Assembly (NCBI RefSeq): GCF_000829195.1
Contig: NZ_AP013294.1
Span: 2,429,001-2,493,000, forward strand
DNA from: Bacillus sp. OxB-1
GTDB lineage: Bacteria; Bacillota; Bacilli; Bacillales_A; Planococcaceae
Direction: 5' to 3'
Length of the DNA: 64,000 nt
The notes below the pieces were generated by a model. It was given only the letters and a program-made list of their open reading frames with translations, did not search any database and was not told where the DNA came from. Made by a program: the position numbers and the translations under genes. This document shows, in pieces, positions 45,014 through 52,371 of this stretch. The first letter of the stretch is position 1. Each line of letters begins with the position of its first letter.

Positions 45014-45877
45014 ATGAATATTATCGAAAAAGCATTCCAATTCGCTTTGGAAAAACATGAAGGACAATATCGGAAGGGGACAACGATCCCTTACATGACC
45101 CATCCGTTTGCGGTTGCGATGATTTTGAAGCACCATCGATATCCTGATGAAGTCGTGGCCGCCGGTTTGCTCCATGATACGTTGGAGGACACGGATGCGA
45201 CGGAACAGGAATTGTCGGGCTTTGGCCCTTACGTCCTCGAATTGGTGCAAGCCGCCTCCGAACCGGATACATCCCTGCCGTGGGAACAGAGGAAACTTCG
45301 GACGATTGCAGAGCTGCCGGCAAAGAGTCCGGATCAGCTGGCCGTCATCGTCGCGGATAAGCTTCATAATATCCGTTCGATCCAATCCGATATCGGGGAG
45401 GTGGGCGAGGCGGTCTGGTCGAGGTTCAACCGCGGAAAGCGTTCGCAGTCTTGGTATTATATGAATATCCTGAATGCGCTTGAACCTTTCAGGAAAGAAG
45501 TGGCGTTGATCCGAATGCTTGAGAATGAAGTGATGCGGATTTTCATTGGAACGGCTAAGTTGACGAACGGGAAAATCGACTTGCTGTTTGAGGCCGTTTA
45601 TCATATGTCGGAGGCGGCGGAAGATAGGCTGCGGAAAGAGAATATGGACGGTTTCGCCTTGGAAGTGAAAGAAGGGGCCGATGTTCTGTATCAAAACGGT
45701 GATTTTGAACCGCTGCGGCCGCTGCTCGTTGAATTGGACGCTAGAGGCATCCAATTTGAAATGAATTCGGACGGTTCGTTCCTTCTGCTCGCGTTTTGTC
45801 ACGAACTGCAATACCGTCTCGGTTGGAGTTCGGATGAGTTGTATCGGCATGTGAAACGGAATCTTTCCAAACTGTAA
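45014..45877 (+). CDS. HD-domain protein, (p)ppGpp-hydrolase-like
   Basis: Residues 1-180 form an HD domain of the RelA/SpoT hydrolase type: HEGQYRKGTTIPYMTHPFAVA, GLLHDTLEDTDAT and VADKLHNIRSI. The metal ligands are His30, His54-Asp55 and Asp115. No synthetase or TGS domain follows. Instead there is a 100-residue C-terminal domain (about 185-287) I do not recognise. Stand-alone hydrolases degrade alarmone nucleotides and can act as antitoxins to synthetase toxins. It directly follows the GmrSD-type gene with AAAGGAGGG upstream, so the two are probably made together. Hydrolysis of ppGpp or of another nucleotide is inference. Confidence 0.75.
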   Translation: MNIIEKAFQFALEKHEGQYRKGTTIPYMTHPFAVAMILKHHRYPDEVVAAGLLHDTLEDTDATEQELSGFGPYVLELVQAASEPDTSLPWEQRKLRTIAELPAKSPDQLAVIVADKLHNIRSIQSDIGEVGEAVWSRFNRGKRSQSWYYMNILNALEPFRKEVALIRMLENEVMRIFIGTAKLTNGKIDLLFEAVYHMSEAAEDRLRKENMDGFALEVKEGADVLYQNGDFEPLRPLLVELDARGIQFEMNSDGSFLLLAFCHELQYRLGWSSDELYRHVKRNLSKL

Positions 45878-46038
45878 CGGCTCTGTTTTGAATAATTTTT
45901 TCATCTAATTTCTGGTGCCCCTTTTCGAAGTGGGCATTTTATTTTTACATAATGGTTTTAAAGTTTTTTGACCAGCCTGTATCCTTTTCGAGTATTTGTT
46001 TCTATTTAGTAAGTAAATGATTCTTTGGAGGTAATACC

Positions 46039-46845
46039 ATGAACTTACTAATCAACGAATCCCCGTTGCTGATCCTTCCGTCATTGGCGAAACAGGTGGG
46101 ACTCAACGAGGCCGTCATCTTGCAGCAACTGCATTTTCGTTCGCTCATTTCGAAAAATCATAAGGACGGGCATGTGTGGGTGTATAAGACGTATGAGGAG
46201 TGGCGGGAGGAGTTTCCGTTCTGGTCGGAGAGGACGATCAAGCGGACGATGCGAAAGTTGGAAGAGGAAGGCTATGTCATTTCGACATCCGCCTATAACA
46301 GGATGAAAACAGATCGGACGAAATGGTACCGGATTGATTACGCGAAGTGTCAAATGGTGTCAGGTGAATTTGTCCCTTTGAGCGGGGCGGAGTGCCCTGA
46401 CGGGGAGGGACAAGTTGGCACGAACCGAAACGACAATCTGGCACCACAGGACTGTGACAAGTTGTCCCCACCAATAACCAAAGAACTTAAAAGGAAGTTA
46501 AAAAAAGATAAGAGCGAGACAAGTCTCGATGTCATCTCTGAAATCATTCATTACTTAAATGCGAAAACCGGAAAGGACTTTAAGGCGAATGCGAAATGGT
46601 CACAGCAGTTAATTCGCGAAAGATTGGCGGAAGGCTATGCGTTGAAGGACTTCAAGGCGGTCATAGACGTAAAGGGGAAGCAATGGGAGAATGATCCACG
46701 CATGCGAAAGTACTTGCGGCCGTCCACGTTGTTCTCCCCGGCCCACTTTGAGAACTATTTGAACGAGGTGCCTGCGGAGCCGGATTGGAAGCCCGTTGCG
46801 TATGAAGCGGTGGATCTTGATTTCGGGAAAGGGGAATTCCGGTAG
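46039..46845 (+). CDS. Phage-type replisome organiser / replication protein
   Basis: The 268-residue protein has an N-terminal winged-helix part (VGLNEAVILQQLHFRSL, then SERTIKRTMRKLEEEGYVIS), a hydrophilic linker (about 105-165) and the conserved phage C-terminal domain (residues about 170-245, with LNAKTGKDFKANAKW and DPRMRKYLRPSTLFSPAHFENYL). Such proteins help load helicase at phage origins. No helicase loader, integrase or other phage gene is nearby, so it is a solitary prophage remnant or a domesticated gene. TTGGAGGT precedes the ATG. Confidence 0.82.
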   Translation: MNLLINESPLLILPSLAKQVGLNEAVILQQLHFRSLISKNHKDGHVWVYKTYEEWREEFPFWSERTIKRTMRKLEEEGYVISTSAYNRMKTDRTKWYRIDYAKCQMVSGEFVPLSGAECPDGEGQVGTNRNDNLAPQDCDKLSPPITKELKRKLKKDKSETSLDVISEIIHYLNAKTGKDFKANAKWSQQLIRERLAEGYALKDFKAVIDVKGKQWENDPRMRKYLRPSTLFSPAHFENYLNEVPAEPDWKPVAYEAVDLDFGKGEFR

Positions 46846-46978
46846 ACGACAGCTGACGGGAATCAACCCGAATTCCTGCCGGATTGCCGATGCAAACCTT
46901 GGAAATATGCCTCTCATAAAACGAGCAAACCGGTCCATATTAACGTTGCATCAGCAAAACGATACGGGAGGTTTGGCA

Positions 46979-47152
46979 ATGAAACAAGGGGCGCATAGTA
47001 ATTTATATTCCAATCCGAAAACACCGGGGAACCGACGGGACATGAAAGAGGAGATTTCGTTGGAATTGGCCGAGCTCGGCAATTTGAAGCCGAAGCGCGA
47101 GCCGATGACACCGAATCAGCGGGAAAAGACGGAGAGGGATAAGTTCTATTGA
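46979..47152 (+). CDS. Small hydrophilic protein of unknown function
   Basis: The 57-residue, basic, Asn/Lys/Glu-rich protein starts at an ATG with GGGAGG 7 bp upstream. It has no membrane segment and no motif I recognise; its composition recalls small Bacillales proteins of sporulating cells such as YfhD-type proteins, but this is only a resemblance. It lies between a phage gene and a monooxygenase gene. Confidence 0.55.
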   Translation: MKQGAHSNLYSNPKTPGNRRDMKEEISLELAELGNLKPKREPMTPNQREKTERDKFY

Positions 47153-47179
47153 GCGAATGATGAGGATGTTCCCTTGGAA

Positions 47180-47205
47180 CTGGACCGCCATAGTTGGTGG
47201 TCCAG
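47180..47205 (+). terminator. Inverted repeat, possible terminator
   Basis: CTGGACC/GGTCCAG form a 7-bp stem; the following CCTCTCGTCGTTTCTTTT is only moderately T-rich. Confidence 0.4.
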
Positions 47206-47333
47206 CCTCTCGTCGTTTCTTTTATTCCCCTTCCAAATCCCCGAAATGGAATCTGCCCTCTGAAAACGATATGATAAAAGACATACGGACATTCAATAGT
47301 GTTCCCGTAGATTGAAAATAGAGGTGGATTCAA

Positions 47334-48350
47334 GTGATCAGTACAACATCAAAGAAATATAAGGGCATTCCTTTATCCATTTTAGATCTTGCGATGATCA
47401 ACGAAGGCAGCGGTGCCGGGCAGTCGTTCCATAATAGCGTCGATCTCGCGAGGCATGCCGAGGAGTGGGGGTTCAACCGCTTTTGGCTTGCGGAGCATCA
47501 TAATATGCAAGGCGTCGCAAGTTCGGCGACGTCGGTCATCATCGGCCATGTGGCGGGCGCGACGAAGACGATCCGGGTCGGGTCAGGCGGCGTCATGCTG
47601 CCGAACCATGCGCCGCTTGTCATTGCCGAGCAGTTCGGTACATTGGAGGCGATGTATCCGGGAAGGATCGATCTGGGGCTCGGCCGGGCGCCGGGAAGCG
47701 ACCAAGCGACGGCATATGCGCTGCGCCGGACGCTGCATAGCAGCGGGGACGATTTTCCGGAGCAATTGGCGGAGCTCCGCGGCTATTTCGAATACAATCC
47801 GACAGCCCGCGTCCGGGCGGTTCCGGGAGAAGGGCAAGACATTCCGATCTGGCTGCTCGGCTCCAGCGGATTCAGCGCGCAACTTGCCGCACAGCAAGGA
47901 CTGCCGTTTTCCTTCGCAAGCCATTTTGCGCCGGGGTATTTGATGCAGGCGCTGCAGTTATACCATCAGCAGTTCCGGCCGTCCAAAGATCTGGCGGAAC
48001 CGTATGTCATGCTTGGCGTGAACGTCATCGCGGCGGATACGAATGAGGAGGCGCAACGGCTCGCCACTTCCTATCAGCAACAATTCCTGAACATCCGCAG
48101 AGGCGTTACGACGAAATTCAAGCCGCCGGTGGATGAACCGGACACGTTCTTTTCCGAATATGAGAAGGTAGCGATAGCAGAATTGATGAATTGGCCATCC
48201 ACCATCGTCGGCGATCGAGAAACGGTCCAGCGCAAAATGGACGCCTTCTTGCAAGCGACAAAGGCGGATGAATTGATCATCAGCTCGGGCATCTATTCCC
48301 ATGAAGATCGACTGCGCTCATATGAAATCCTTGGGGAACTGCTAGAGTAG
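47334..48350 (+). CDS. Luciferase-like flavin-dependent monooxygenase
   Basis: The 338-residue protein belongs to the bacterial luciferase-like family, type 1 subgroup. Signatures are [39 protein letters not shown] (substrate/flavin pocket), [20 protein letters not shown] and [15 protein letters not shown]. It uses FMNH2 or F420 and O2; in Bacillales FMN is usual. The substrate is unknown. Start is GTG 47334 with GAGGTGG 6 bp upstream. The gene is GC-rich like the core genome. A repeat motif follows 4 bp after the stop. Confidence 0.88.
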   Translation: MISTTSKKYKGIPLSILDLAMINEGSGAGQSFHNSVDLARHAEEWGFNRFWLAEHHNMQGVASSATSVIIGHVAGATKTIRVGSGGVMLPNHAPLVIAEQFGTLEAMYPGRIDLGLGRAPGSDQATAYALRRTLHSSGDDFPEQLAELRGYFEYNPTARVRAVPGEGQDIPIWLLGSSGFSAQLAAQQGLPFSFASHFAPGYLMQALQLYHQQFRPSKDLAEPYVMLGVNVIAADTNEEAQRLATSYQQQFLNIRRGVTTKFKPPVDEPDTFFSEYEKVAIAELMNWPSTIVGDRETVQRKMDAFLQATKADELIISSGIYSHEDRLRSYEILGELLE

Positions 48351-48354
48351 TAAC

Positions 48355-48367
48355 GGTGACAGTCACC
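48355..48367. repeat. GGTGACAGTCACC motif
   Basis: A perfect copy of the family end motif, 4 bp after the monooxygenase stop, without a recognisable core. Confidence 0.65.
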
Positions 48368-48399
48368 AATAAAATTTTAAAAGTGAGTAGGCGGTTAAT

Positions 48400-48774
48400 T
48401 TGATCGAAATAAAAACATCTACAATTAGCGATGGCGAATTCAATAGAGGGGTATTTGCGACATGTGATATTAAAAAAGGACAGATTTTACATGAAGCGCC
48501 CGTCATCTCGTACCCGAACGAACAGCACCACCACATTGAGGAAACGGTACTTGCGGACTACGCTTTCGAATATGGCATCAACCATACCGCCATTCTGTTA
48601 GGGTATGGGATGTTGTTCAACCACTCCTATGAGCCGAACGCGACGTATGAAATCAATTTTGGCAATCACACCTTTGACTTCTACGCCTTCACCGATATCA
48701 AAGCAGGGGATGAAATCCTCATCAATTATAATGGCGATGTGGATGATAAAGAGAGACTGTGGTTCGATAGGTGA
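48400..48774 (+). CDS. SET-domain protein, putative lysine methyltransferase
   Basis: The 124-residue protein consists of a minimal SET domain: NRGVFATCDIKKGQILHEAPV at the start, LFNHSYEPNATYEI (NH-type SAM motif) and the closing DIKAGDEILINYNGD. Such small SET proteins occur in many bacteria; targets are unknown. The start is TTG 48400 with AGGCGG upstream. The stop codon TGA (48772-48774) lies inside a GGTGACAGTCACC palindrome, so the repeat forms the very end of the gene and may have replaced the original C-terminus. Confidence 0.8.
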   Translation: MIEIKTSTISDGEFNRGVFATCDIKKGQILHEAPVISYPNEQHHHIEETVLADYAFEYGINHTAILLGYGMLFNHSYEPNATYEINFGNHTFDFYAFTDIKAGDEILINYNGDVDDKERLWFDR

Positions 48775-48832
48775 CAGTCACCTGCGCAAATTCAATACGA
48801 TTCAGAATAGAGTTTGAATTGTAGGGGTGACC
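48770..48832. repeat. Complete 63-bp GGTGACAGTCACC-family element
   Basis: It runs from GGTGACAGTCACC (48770-48782) through the core ACGATTCAGAATAGAG and TTTGAATTGTAGG to GGTGACC. It lies between the end of the SET gene and the broken CoA-transferase gene. Confidence 0.8.
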
Positions 48833-48833
48833 T

Positions 48834-48902
48834 CTACAAATAGGGACCCGCCAGCACGCGGGTTAGATCCGAAACCTTAATACCATTCAATGCACCAGTC
48901 AT
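48834..48902 (-). pseudogene. N-terminal stub of a CaiB/BaiF-type CoA-transferase
   Basis: On the minus strand ATG 48902, with GAGGAGG 7 bp upstream, encodes 22 residues ending in the family hallmark LNGIKVSDLTRVLAGPYL, the N-terminus of class III CoA-transferases (normally about 400 residues). The frame stops exactly where the repeat element at 48770-48832 begins. The rest of the gene is absent, so a deletion or rearrangement ended at the element. Confidence 0.8.
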
Positions 48903-48930
48903 AATCATTCCTCCTCGATAGGATTGAATA

Positions 48931-48976
48931 AAAAAAGCCAGCTCAAATGAATGCCATTTGAACTGGCTTTTGTTTG
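48931..48976 (-). terminator. Hairpin ahead of the CoA-transferase stub
   Basis: The 15-nt arms AAAGCCAGCTCAAAT and ATTTGAACTGGCTTT pair with one mismatch; on the minus strand TTTTTTT follows. It lies between a candidate promoter (49044) and the stub, so it may be an attenuator, or a terminator of a lost gene. Confidence 0.7.
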
Positions 48977-49043
48977 TTGGGACATACCCGGAGTAGGGAT
49001 GCGAACAAATTAGGCAGTTATGATTGTGAAGGATTTCCACTTG

Positions 49044-49070
49044 ATTATACACTATTAAAATAATTTGCAA
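49044..49070 (-). promoter_or_regulatory. Candidate promoter of the CoA-transferase stub
   Basis: On the minus strand TTGCAA and TATAAT are separated by 15 bp, and the -10 is preceded by TG. Transcription would run through the hairpin at 48931-48976 before reaching the stub. Confidence 0.45.
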
Positions 49071-49151
49071 ACGGCAGGGTGTGCGGGATAAGCCCCTCCT
49101 CTGACGCATAGAGTAAAGGTGAAACGCCAAGTACGTTGTTGGAGGGATGAC

Positions 49152-49601
49152 ATGCGAAAATTGGTGTATCTATTGCTGCTGTTCGTGACATGCCTGCTAT
49201 CTGCCTGTTCATATGACAGCGAAAAAGCGGTGGAAAATGGAGATGTCATCAATATGAACGGACCTGTTTATAACTTCTCTCGGTTCGAACAATTTCTGAA
49301 AAGTGTAGAGGCGAATGACGCTGCCTCCGTCCGGATAGCCAATTACACGCTCGAAGGGGACCCGACATTGTATGACTTGGCTTTTGACGGGTCCGTATTC
49401 AATTTAGAAATCGATCGTTCGAAAAATAAAAATCGCGGAAACAGCCCTGCGAAGGAGAACAGGACTTGCTCGGAGCTTGTGTCGGAGGAAGGGCAACAAG
49501 TATTCAACTATACACTGGAAGGTTGTCAGCACGATTCCGCTGTTGAAAGCTTTACGATTTTAAGTGTCTTGAAGGAACACGAACACGAACACGAACACTA
49601 A
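49152..49601 (+). CDS. DUF4362-type lipoprotein
   Basis: The 149-residue protein has a signal peptide with lipobox LLSAC (Cys near residue 19). The domain starts with KAVENGDVINMNGPVYNFSRFEQFL, typical of DUF4362 lipoproteins of Bacillales, and has two later cysteines. Its function is unknown. It ends in four His-Glu repeats (EHEHEHEH) encoded by a GAACAC hexanucleotide repeat, which might bind metal or may be a slippage product. ATG 49152 has GGAGGGATG upstream. Confidence 0.82.
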   Translation: MRKLVYLLLLFVTCLLSACSYDSEKAVENGDVINMNGPVYNFSRFEQFLKSVEANDAASVRIANYTLEGDPTLYDLAFDGSVFNLEIDRSKNKNRGNSPAKENRTCSELVSEEGQQVFNYTLEGCQHDSAVESFTILSVLKEHEHEHEH

Positions 49602-49662
49602 GTCGTCGGCGAATGCGGGGGCCGTTTGAATTGGGCACGTAACAACGGGGGAATCGGAGCTC

Positions 49663-49893
49663 CTACGAAACCGATCGCGGAGGAACAGGCACAAGCCGCG
49701 GTTTGGTGCATAAATAGATGTCTTGGTCAAATCCTGGGAATGTACCCGAGACGATCGCTCCCCCTGCTACATTCAATTCAGCAGCTTCCTTTTGATAGTC
49801 TTTTACCACATAACTAGGCGGCAAATATCCTTGATTTTCAACAATGGGGAAATCAAAATCGATAATATGAAAATGAGCATCAAAAATTCTCAA
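49663..49893 (-). pseudogene. N-terminal fragment of an amidohydrolase-family protein
   Basis: On the minus strand a TTG-started frame reads RIFDAHFHIIDFDFPIVENQ, GYLPPSYVVKDYQKEAAELN and GGAIVSGTFPGFDQD, a convincing start of an amidohydrolase-2 (TIM-barrel) protein with the first metal motif DAHFH. After about 58 residues the sequence becomes unrelated and stops at 49663. About 200 further residues are missing. No repeat element sits at the break. Confidence 0.7.
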
Positions 49894-49954
49894 AGTAAAT
49901 CACTTCCCATCTCATTTCTTTACACTAGCACCCTCCTCTCTACATAAGCTTATC

Positions 49955-50800
49955 TTATAGACAACGCCCAGCTTCTTTCTCCACTTCCGCGTAGAAGGGC
50001 GCAGATATTTTGCGTTCCAGCCGAAGGACCATGATCAAACTGAATTTATGCAGCAACATCATGAGAATGCCCGCCAGCAGTTGGTCGTATTTCAGGCTAA
50101 CGAGGGAGGGGATGGTCGGTGCACCTGAAGAAGACGGGATGCAAATATGTGCGGTCAGCTGCATGAGTAACGGGTTGGCCGTATTTTGTAAAAAAGCCGC
50201 CCCGATAAATAAAAGACAGGCCGGCGTGATCGTAAGCCCGCTGCGAAACGCATACTGTTTCATTTTGCAAGTGCATAACCGCAGCAAAGGATCGGGCGAC
50301 GCGATCGGGTGCCACATGCCGAAGGACAAAGCGAATAAAAGAAGCAAATAGCTGTTTAGTAATGCAGGATGGCCACCAAGAAATGTCAGGATGAATGGGG
50401 TGTGATAGAGGAGGAACAATGCAGCAAAAGTATAAAGCGTCAGGTTTCGGGGAAAGGGTTTCATTTTCAGCCATCTGGATTTCAGCAAACGCGGCAGGTG
50501 GTGAAGCAGTTGCTCCGGAATGCCTAACAGGAGAAGAGGCGGGACGATGAAGTACAGGATGCTCATTTGAATCATATGTAAACTGAATGAGACATGGCTG
50601 ATGATGGCGAAAGGGCTAACGACGACTAGCAGCAGTAGCAGACAGCCTGTGAAAAAGCAGAAGGGTTGCAGGAGAATCGTTTTCCCTTTGGCGTATCGAT
50701 GGACGGCGAACAAGTATAGGGCAGCAATGCCAAGTAGCGTAAGAAGCAACGGCCCATTCCATGTCAACTGCTTCATAAGAACGAATTCCAAGCCTGGCAA
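49955..50800 (-). CDS. ctaG: Cytochrome c oxidase assembly factor CtaG
   Basis: The 281-residue membrane protein has about seven helices and the caa3 CtaG features: SHVSFSLHMIQMSILYFIVPPLLLLG (helix with conserved His/Met, about residue 70), a His/Tyr-bearing LLYHTPFILTFLGG and the C-terminal DQLLAGILMMLLHKFSLIMVL. CtaG is needed for assembly of caa3 oxidase, probably in copper delivery. The start is TTG 50800 with GGGAGG 10 bp upstream. It stands alone, away from other cta genes. Confidence 0.85.
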   Translation of the reverse strand: MPGLEFVLMKQLTWNGPLLLTLLGIAALYLFAVHRYAKGKTILLQPFCFFTGCLLLLLVVVSPFAIISHVSFSLHMIQMSILYFIVPPLLLLGIPEQLLHHLPRLLKSRWLKMKPFPRNLTLYTFAALFLLYHTPFILTFLGGHPALLNSYLLLLFALSFGMWHPIASPDPLLRLCTCKMKQYAFRSGLTITPACLLFIGAAFLQNTANPLLMQLTAHICIPSSSGAPTIPSLVSLKYDQLLAGILMMLLHKFSLIMVLRLERKISAPFYAEVEKEAGRCL

Positions 50801-50990
50801 CAGATTCTCGCCTCCCTTCCTACTAAAGAGCTACCCTATTGTATATGATAATGAAGAGTGGCTGCAATCAGCATTTCTTACAAGACTTGCATTGGGATTT
50901 ATCTGCCCCACAGGATTTGCATTTTGCCATTCGATCACTCCTTCGCACGGATATATTCAACTTTACTCACGAGCCCCCGAAAATATGCAA

Positions 50991-51061
50991 AGGTCCACAG
51001 TCACCCAAACAATTCGGAAACGATTCAGAATAGTGTCCGAATTGTAAAGGGGACTGTCACC
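50991..51061. repeat. Complete 71-bp GGTGACAGTCACC-family element
   Basis: It starts AGGTCCACAGTCACC and ends GGGGACTGTCACC. The core CAATTCGGA (51010-51018) pairs with TCCGAATTG (51036-51044) around CGATTCAGAATAG, so the whole element can fold into one hairpin. It lies 3 bp after the nitroreductase stop. Confidence 0.85.
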
Positions 51062-51064
51062 TTA

Positions 51065-51640
51065 TTACATATCCAACCAGACGGTTTTCTCCTCATGTGG
51101 CGTGCGTGCCGGAGTTTTTAGCTTGGCGAGTGATTCGGGATCCGGGTAGCCGATGAACAAGTTGCCGATGATTTGTTTATTTTCCGGCGAGCCGATGAAT
51201 CGGTGAAGCCGTCCGTCATGCACGAGGCCGACCCCGCGCGTCCGCCAAACAAACCCAAGGCCGAGGTCATGTGCAGCGAGCCACATCGAGTGGATGGCGC
51301 AACTGACCGCAAAAACATTGTCTTTTGTGGCGTCCGGATCATCGGGCACGATATCGCTCGTCACAATAATATGAACTGGCGTGCTCAGCACCACTTTCAG
51401 CGAACTTTCGATCAAATGGGGCTTCGTCGGGAAACGTTCTTGCAAAAACTCTTCCGCCAGCCGGTTATATCGTTCTTTCGCTTCGCCTTTTACTACGTAA
51501 AACGTCCAAGGCTCCCGCAGTCGGTCGTTTGGCGCCCACGTGGCAGCTTCCAGCAATTGGCGGATTTTATCGTCTTCCACGTCCCGCCCATCGTAATTCC
51601 GTATTGCTCTGCGCTCCTGCAGGCTTGTTATAATTGACAT
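51065..51640 (-). CDS. Nitroreductase family protein
   Basis: The 191-residue FMN-dependent oxidoreductase starts ITSLQERRAIRNYDGRDVED (the RRxxRxF/Y FMN contact), followed by LLEAATWAPNDRLREPWTFYVV and the C-terminal IGNLFIGYPDPE. It resembles the YdjA/YfhC branch of nitroreductases. ATG 51640 has GGGAGG upstream and gives the family length; the longer frame to 51703 runs into a repeat half-element. The natural substrate is unknown. Confidence 0.88.
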   Translation of the reverse strand: MSIITSLQERRAIRNYDGRDVEDDKIRQLLEAATWAPNDRLREPWTFYVVKGEAKERYNRLAEEFLQERFPTKPHLIESSLKVVLSTPVHIIVTSDIVPDDPDATKDNVFAVSCAIHSMWLAAHDLGLGFVWRTRGVGLVHDGRLHRFIGSPENKQIIGNLFIGYPDPESLAKLKTPARTPHEEKTVWLDM

Positions 51641-51691
51641 TCTGTTTTCCTCCCAGTATGTATTTTCCCCTACTAGTCTATCATTTGCAGT

Positions 51692-51704
51692 GAGGACAGT
51701 CACC
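51692..51704. repeat. Half-element of the GGTGAC repeat family
   Basis: GAGGACAGTCACC matches the end motif but for two bases. It lies 50 bp upstream of the nitroreductase gene, which therefore has a family member on each side. Confidence 0.45.
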
Positions 51705-51848
51705 GTTGAAGTGTTTGGAAAGCTCAGTCTTCTGATAGGGTGATGATGGGTGGTTCAAGGGGGCGGCCCTTTTTCCTGGCCTTTACGTTCCATCAACCTG
51801 ATTTTCGGGAAGAATGAAAGGTAACTACTTCAAAGAGAGGTTGACTAC

Positions 51849-52328
51849 ATGCCGATTATCGAACATGAAATTTCAATTGACGCTTCCATTCAAGTTTGTT
51901 TCGATCTGGCCAGAACGGTGGAAATCCATACGGGGAAAACGATGCTTACGAAACAAAAGGGGGTTGGTGGGGTCACGTCGGGATTGATGGGGCTTGGCGA
52001 TTCCGTCACTTGGGAAGTGAGCCATTTTGGAATAAAACAAAAATTGAAGTCACGAATCATAGAGATGGACAATCCATGCAAATTCACCGACGCCATGGTC
52101 CAAGGTCCCTTCCAATCATTCCAGCATACGCATGAATTCATTTCAAGTGGCAAGGGGACGAGGATGAAGGATACCGTTTCGTATCAAACTCCTTTTGGTA
52201 TATTCGGAAAAGTGGCAGACTTGTTGTTTCTGGAAAGCTATATGAGACAATTTATCGCTCAGCACGCCCAAAAGGTGAAACGGGCTGCGGAAGCCGAGAG
52301 GCAGTGCCTGTTCGATGTGCATTCATGA
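51849..52328 (+). CDS. SRPBCC-family (polyketide cyclase-like) protein
   Basis: The 159-residue protein begins IIEHEISIDASIQVCFDLARTVEIH and has the helix-grip features of the START/SRPBCC fold (GVTSGLMGLGDSVTWE, GTRMKDTVSY, a long C-terminal helix). Members bind hydrophobic ligands in a deep cavity; the function is unknown. AGAGAGG precedes the ATG. Its last codons are part of a terminator hairpin shared with the convergent ABC transporter gene. Confidence 0.8.
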   Translation: MPIIEHEISIDASIQVCFDLARTVEIHTGKTMLTKQKGVGGVTSGLMGLGDSVTWEVSHFGIKQKLKSRIIEMDNPCKFTDAMVQGPFQSFQHTHEFISSGKGTRMKDTVSYQTPFGIFGKVADLLFLESYMRQFIAQHAQKVKRAAEAERQCLFDVHS

Positions 52329-52364
52329 TAATACGAATGGTTATCAAACAGGCACCGTCTTTTA
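52304..52364. terminator. Hairpin between SRPBCC and ABC transporter genes
   Basis: GTGCCTGTTCGAT pairs with ATCAAACAGGCAC (one mismatch), followed by CGTCTTTTAT. It overlaps the 3' end of the SRPBCC gene. Confidence 0.6.
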
Positions 52365-52371
52365 TCTTCTC

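Noticed and set aside
48985..49015. Minus-strand TTCGCATCCC stretch as the T-arm of a tRNA
   Set aside because: No acceptor or anticodon stem can be formed around it; it is merely leader-like sequence.
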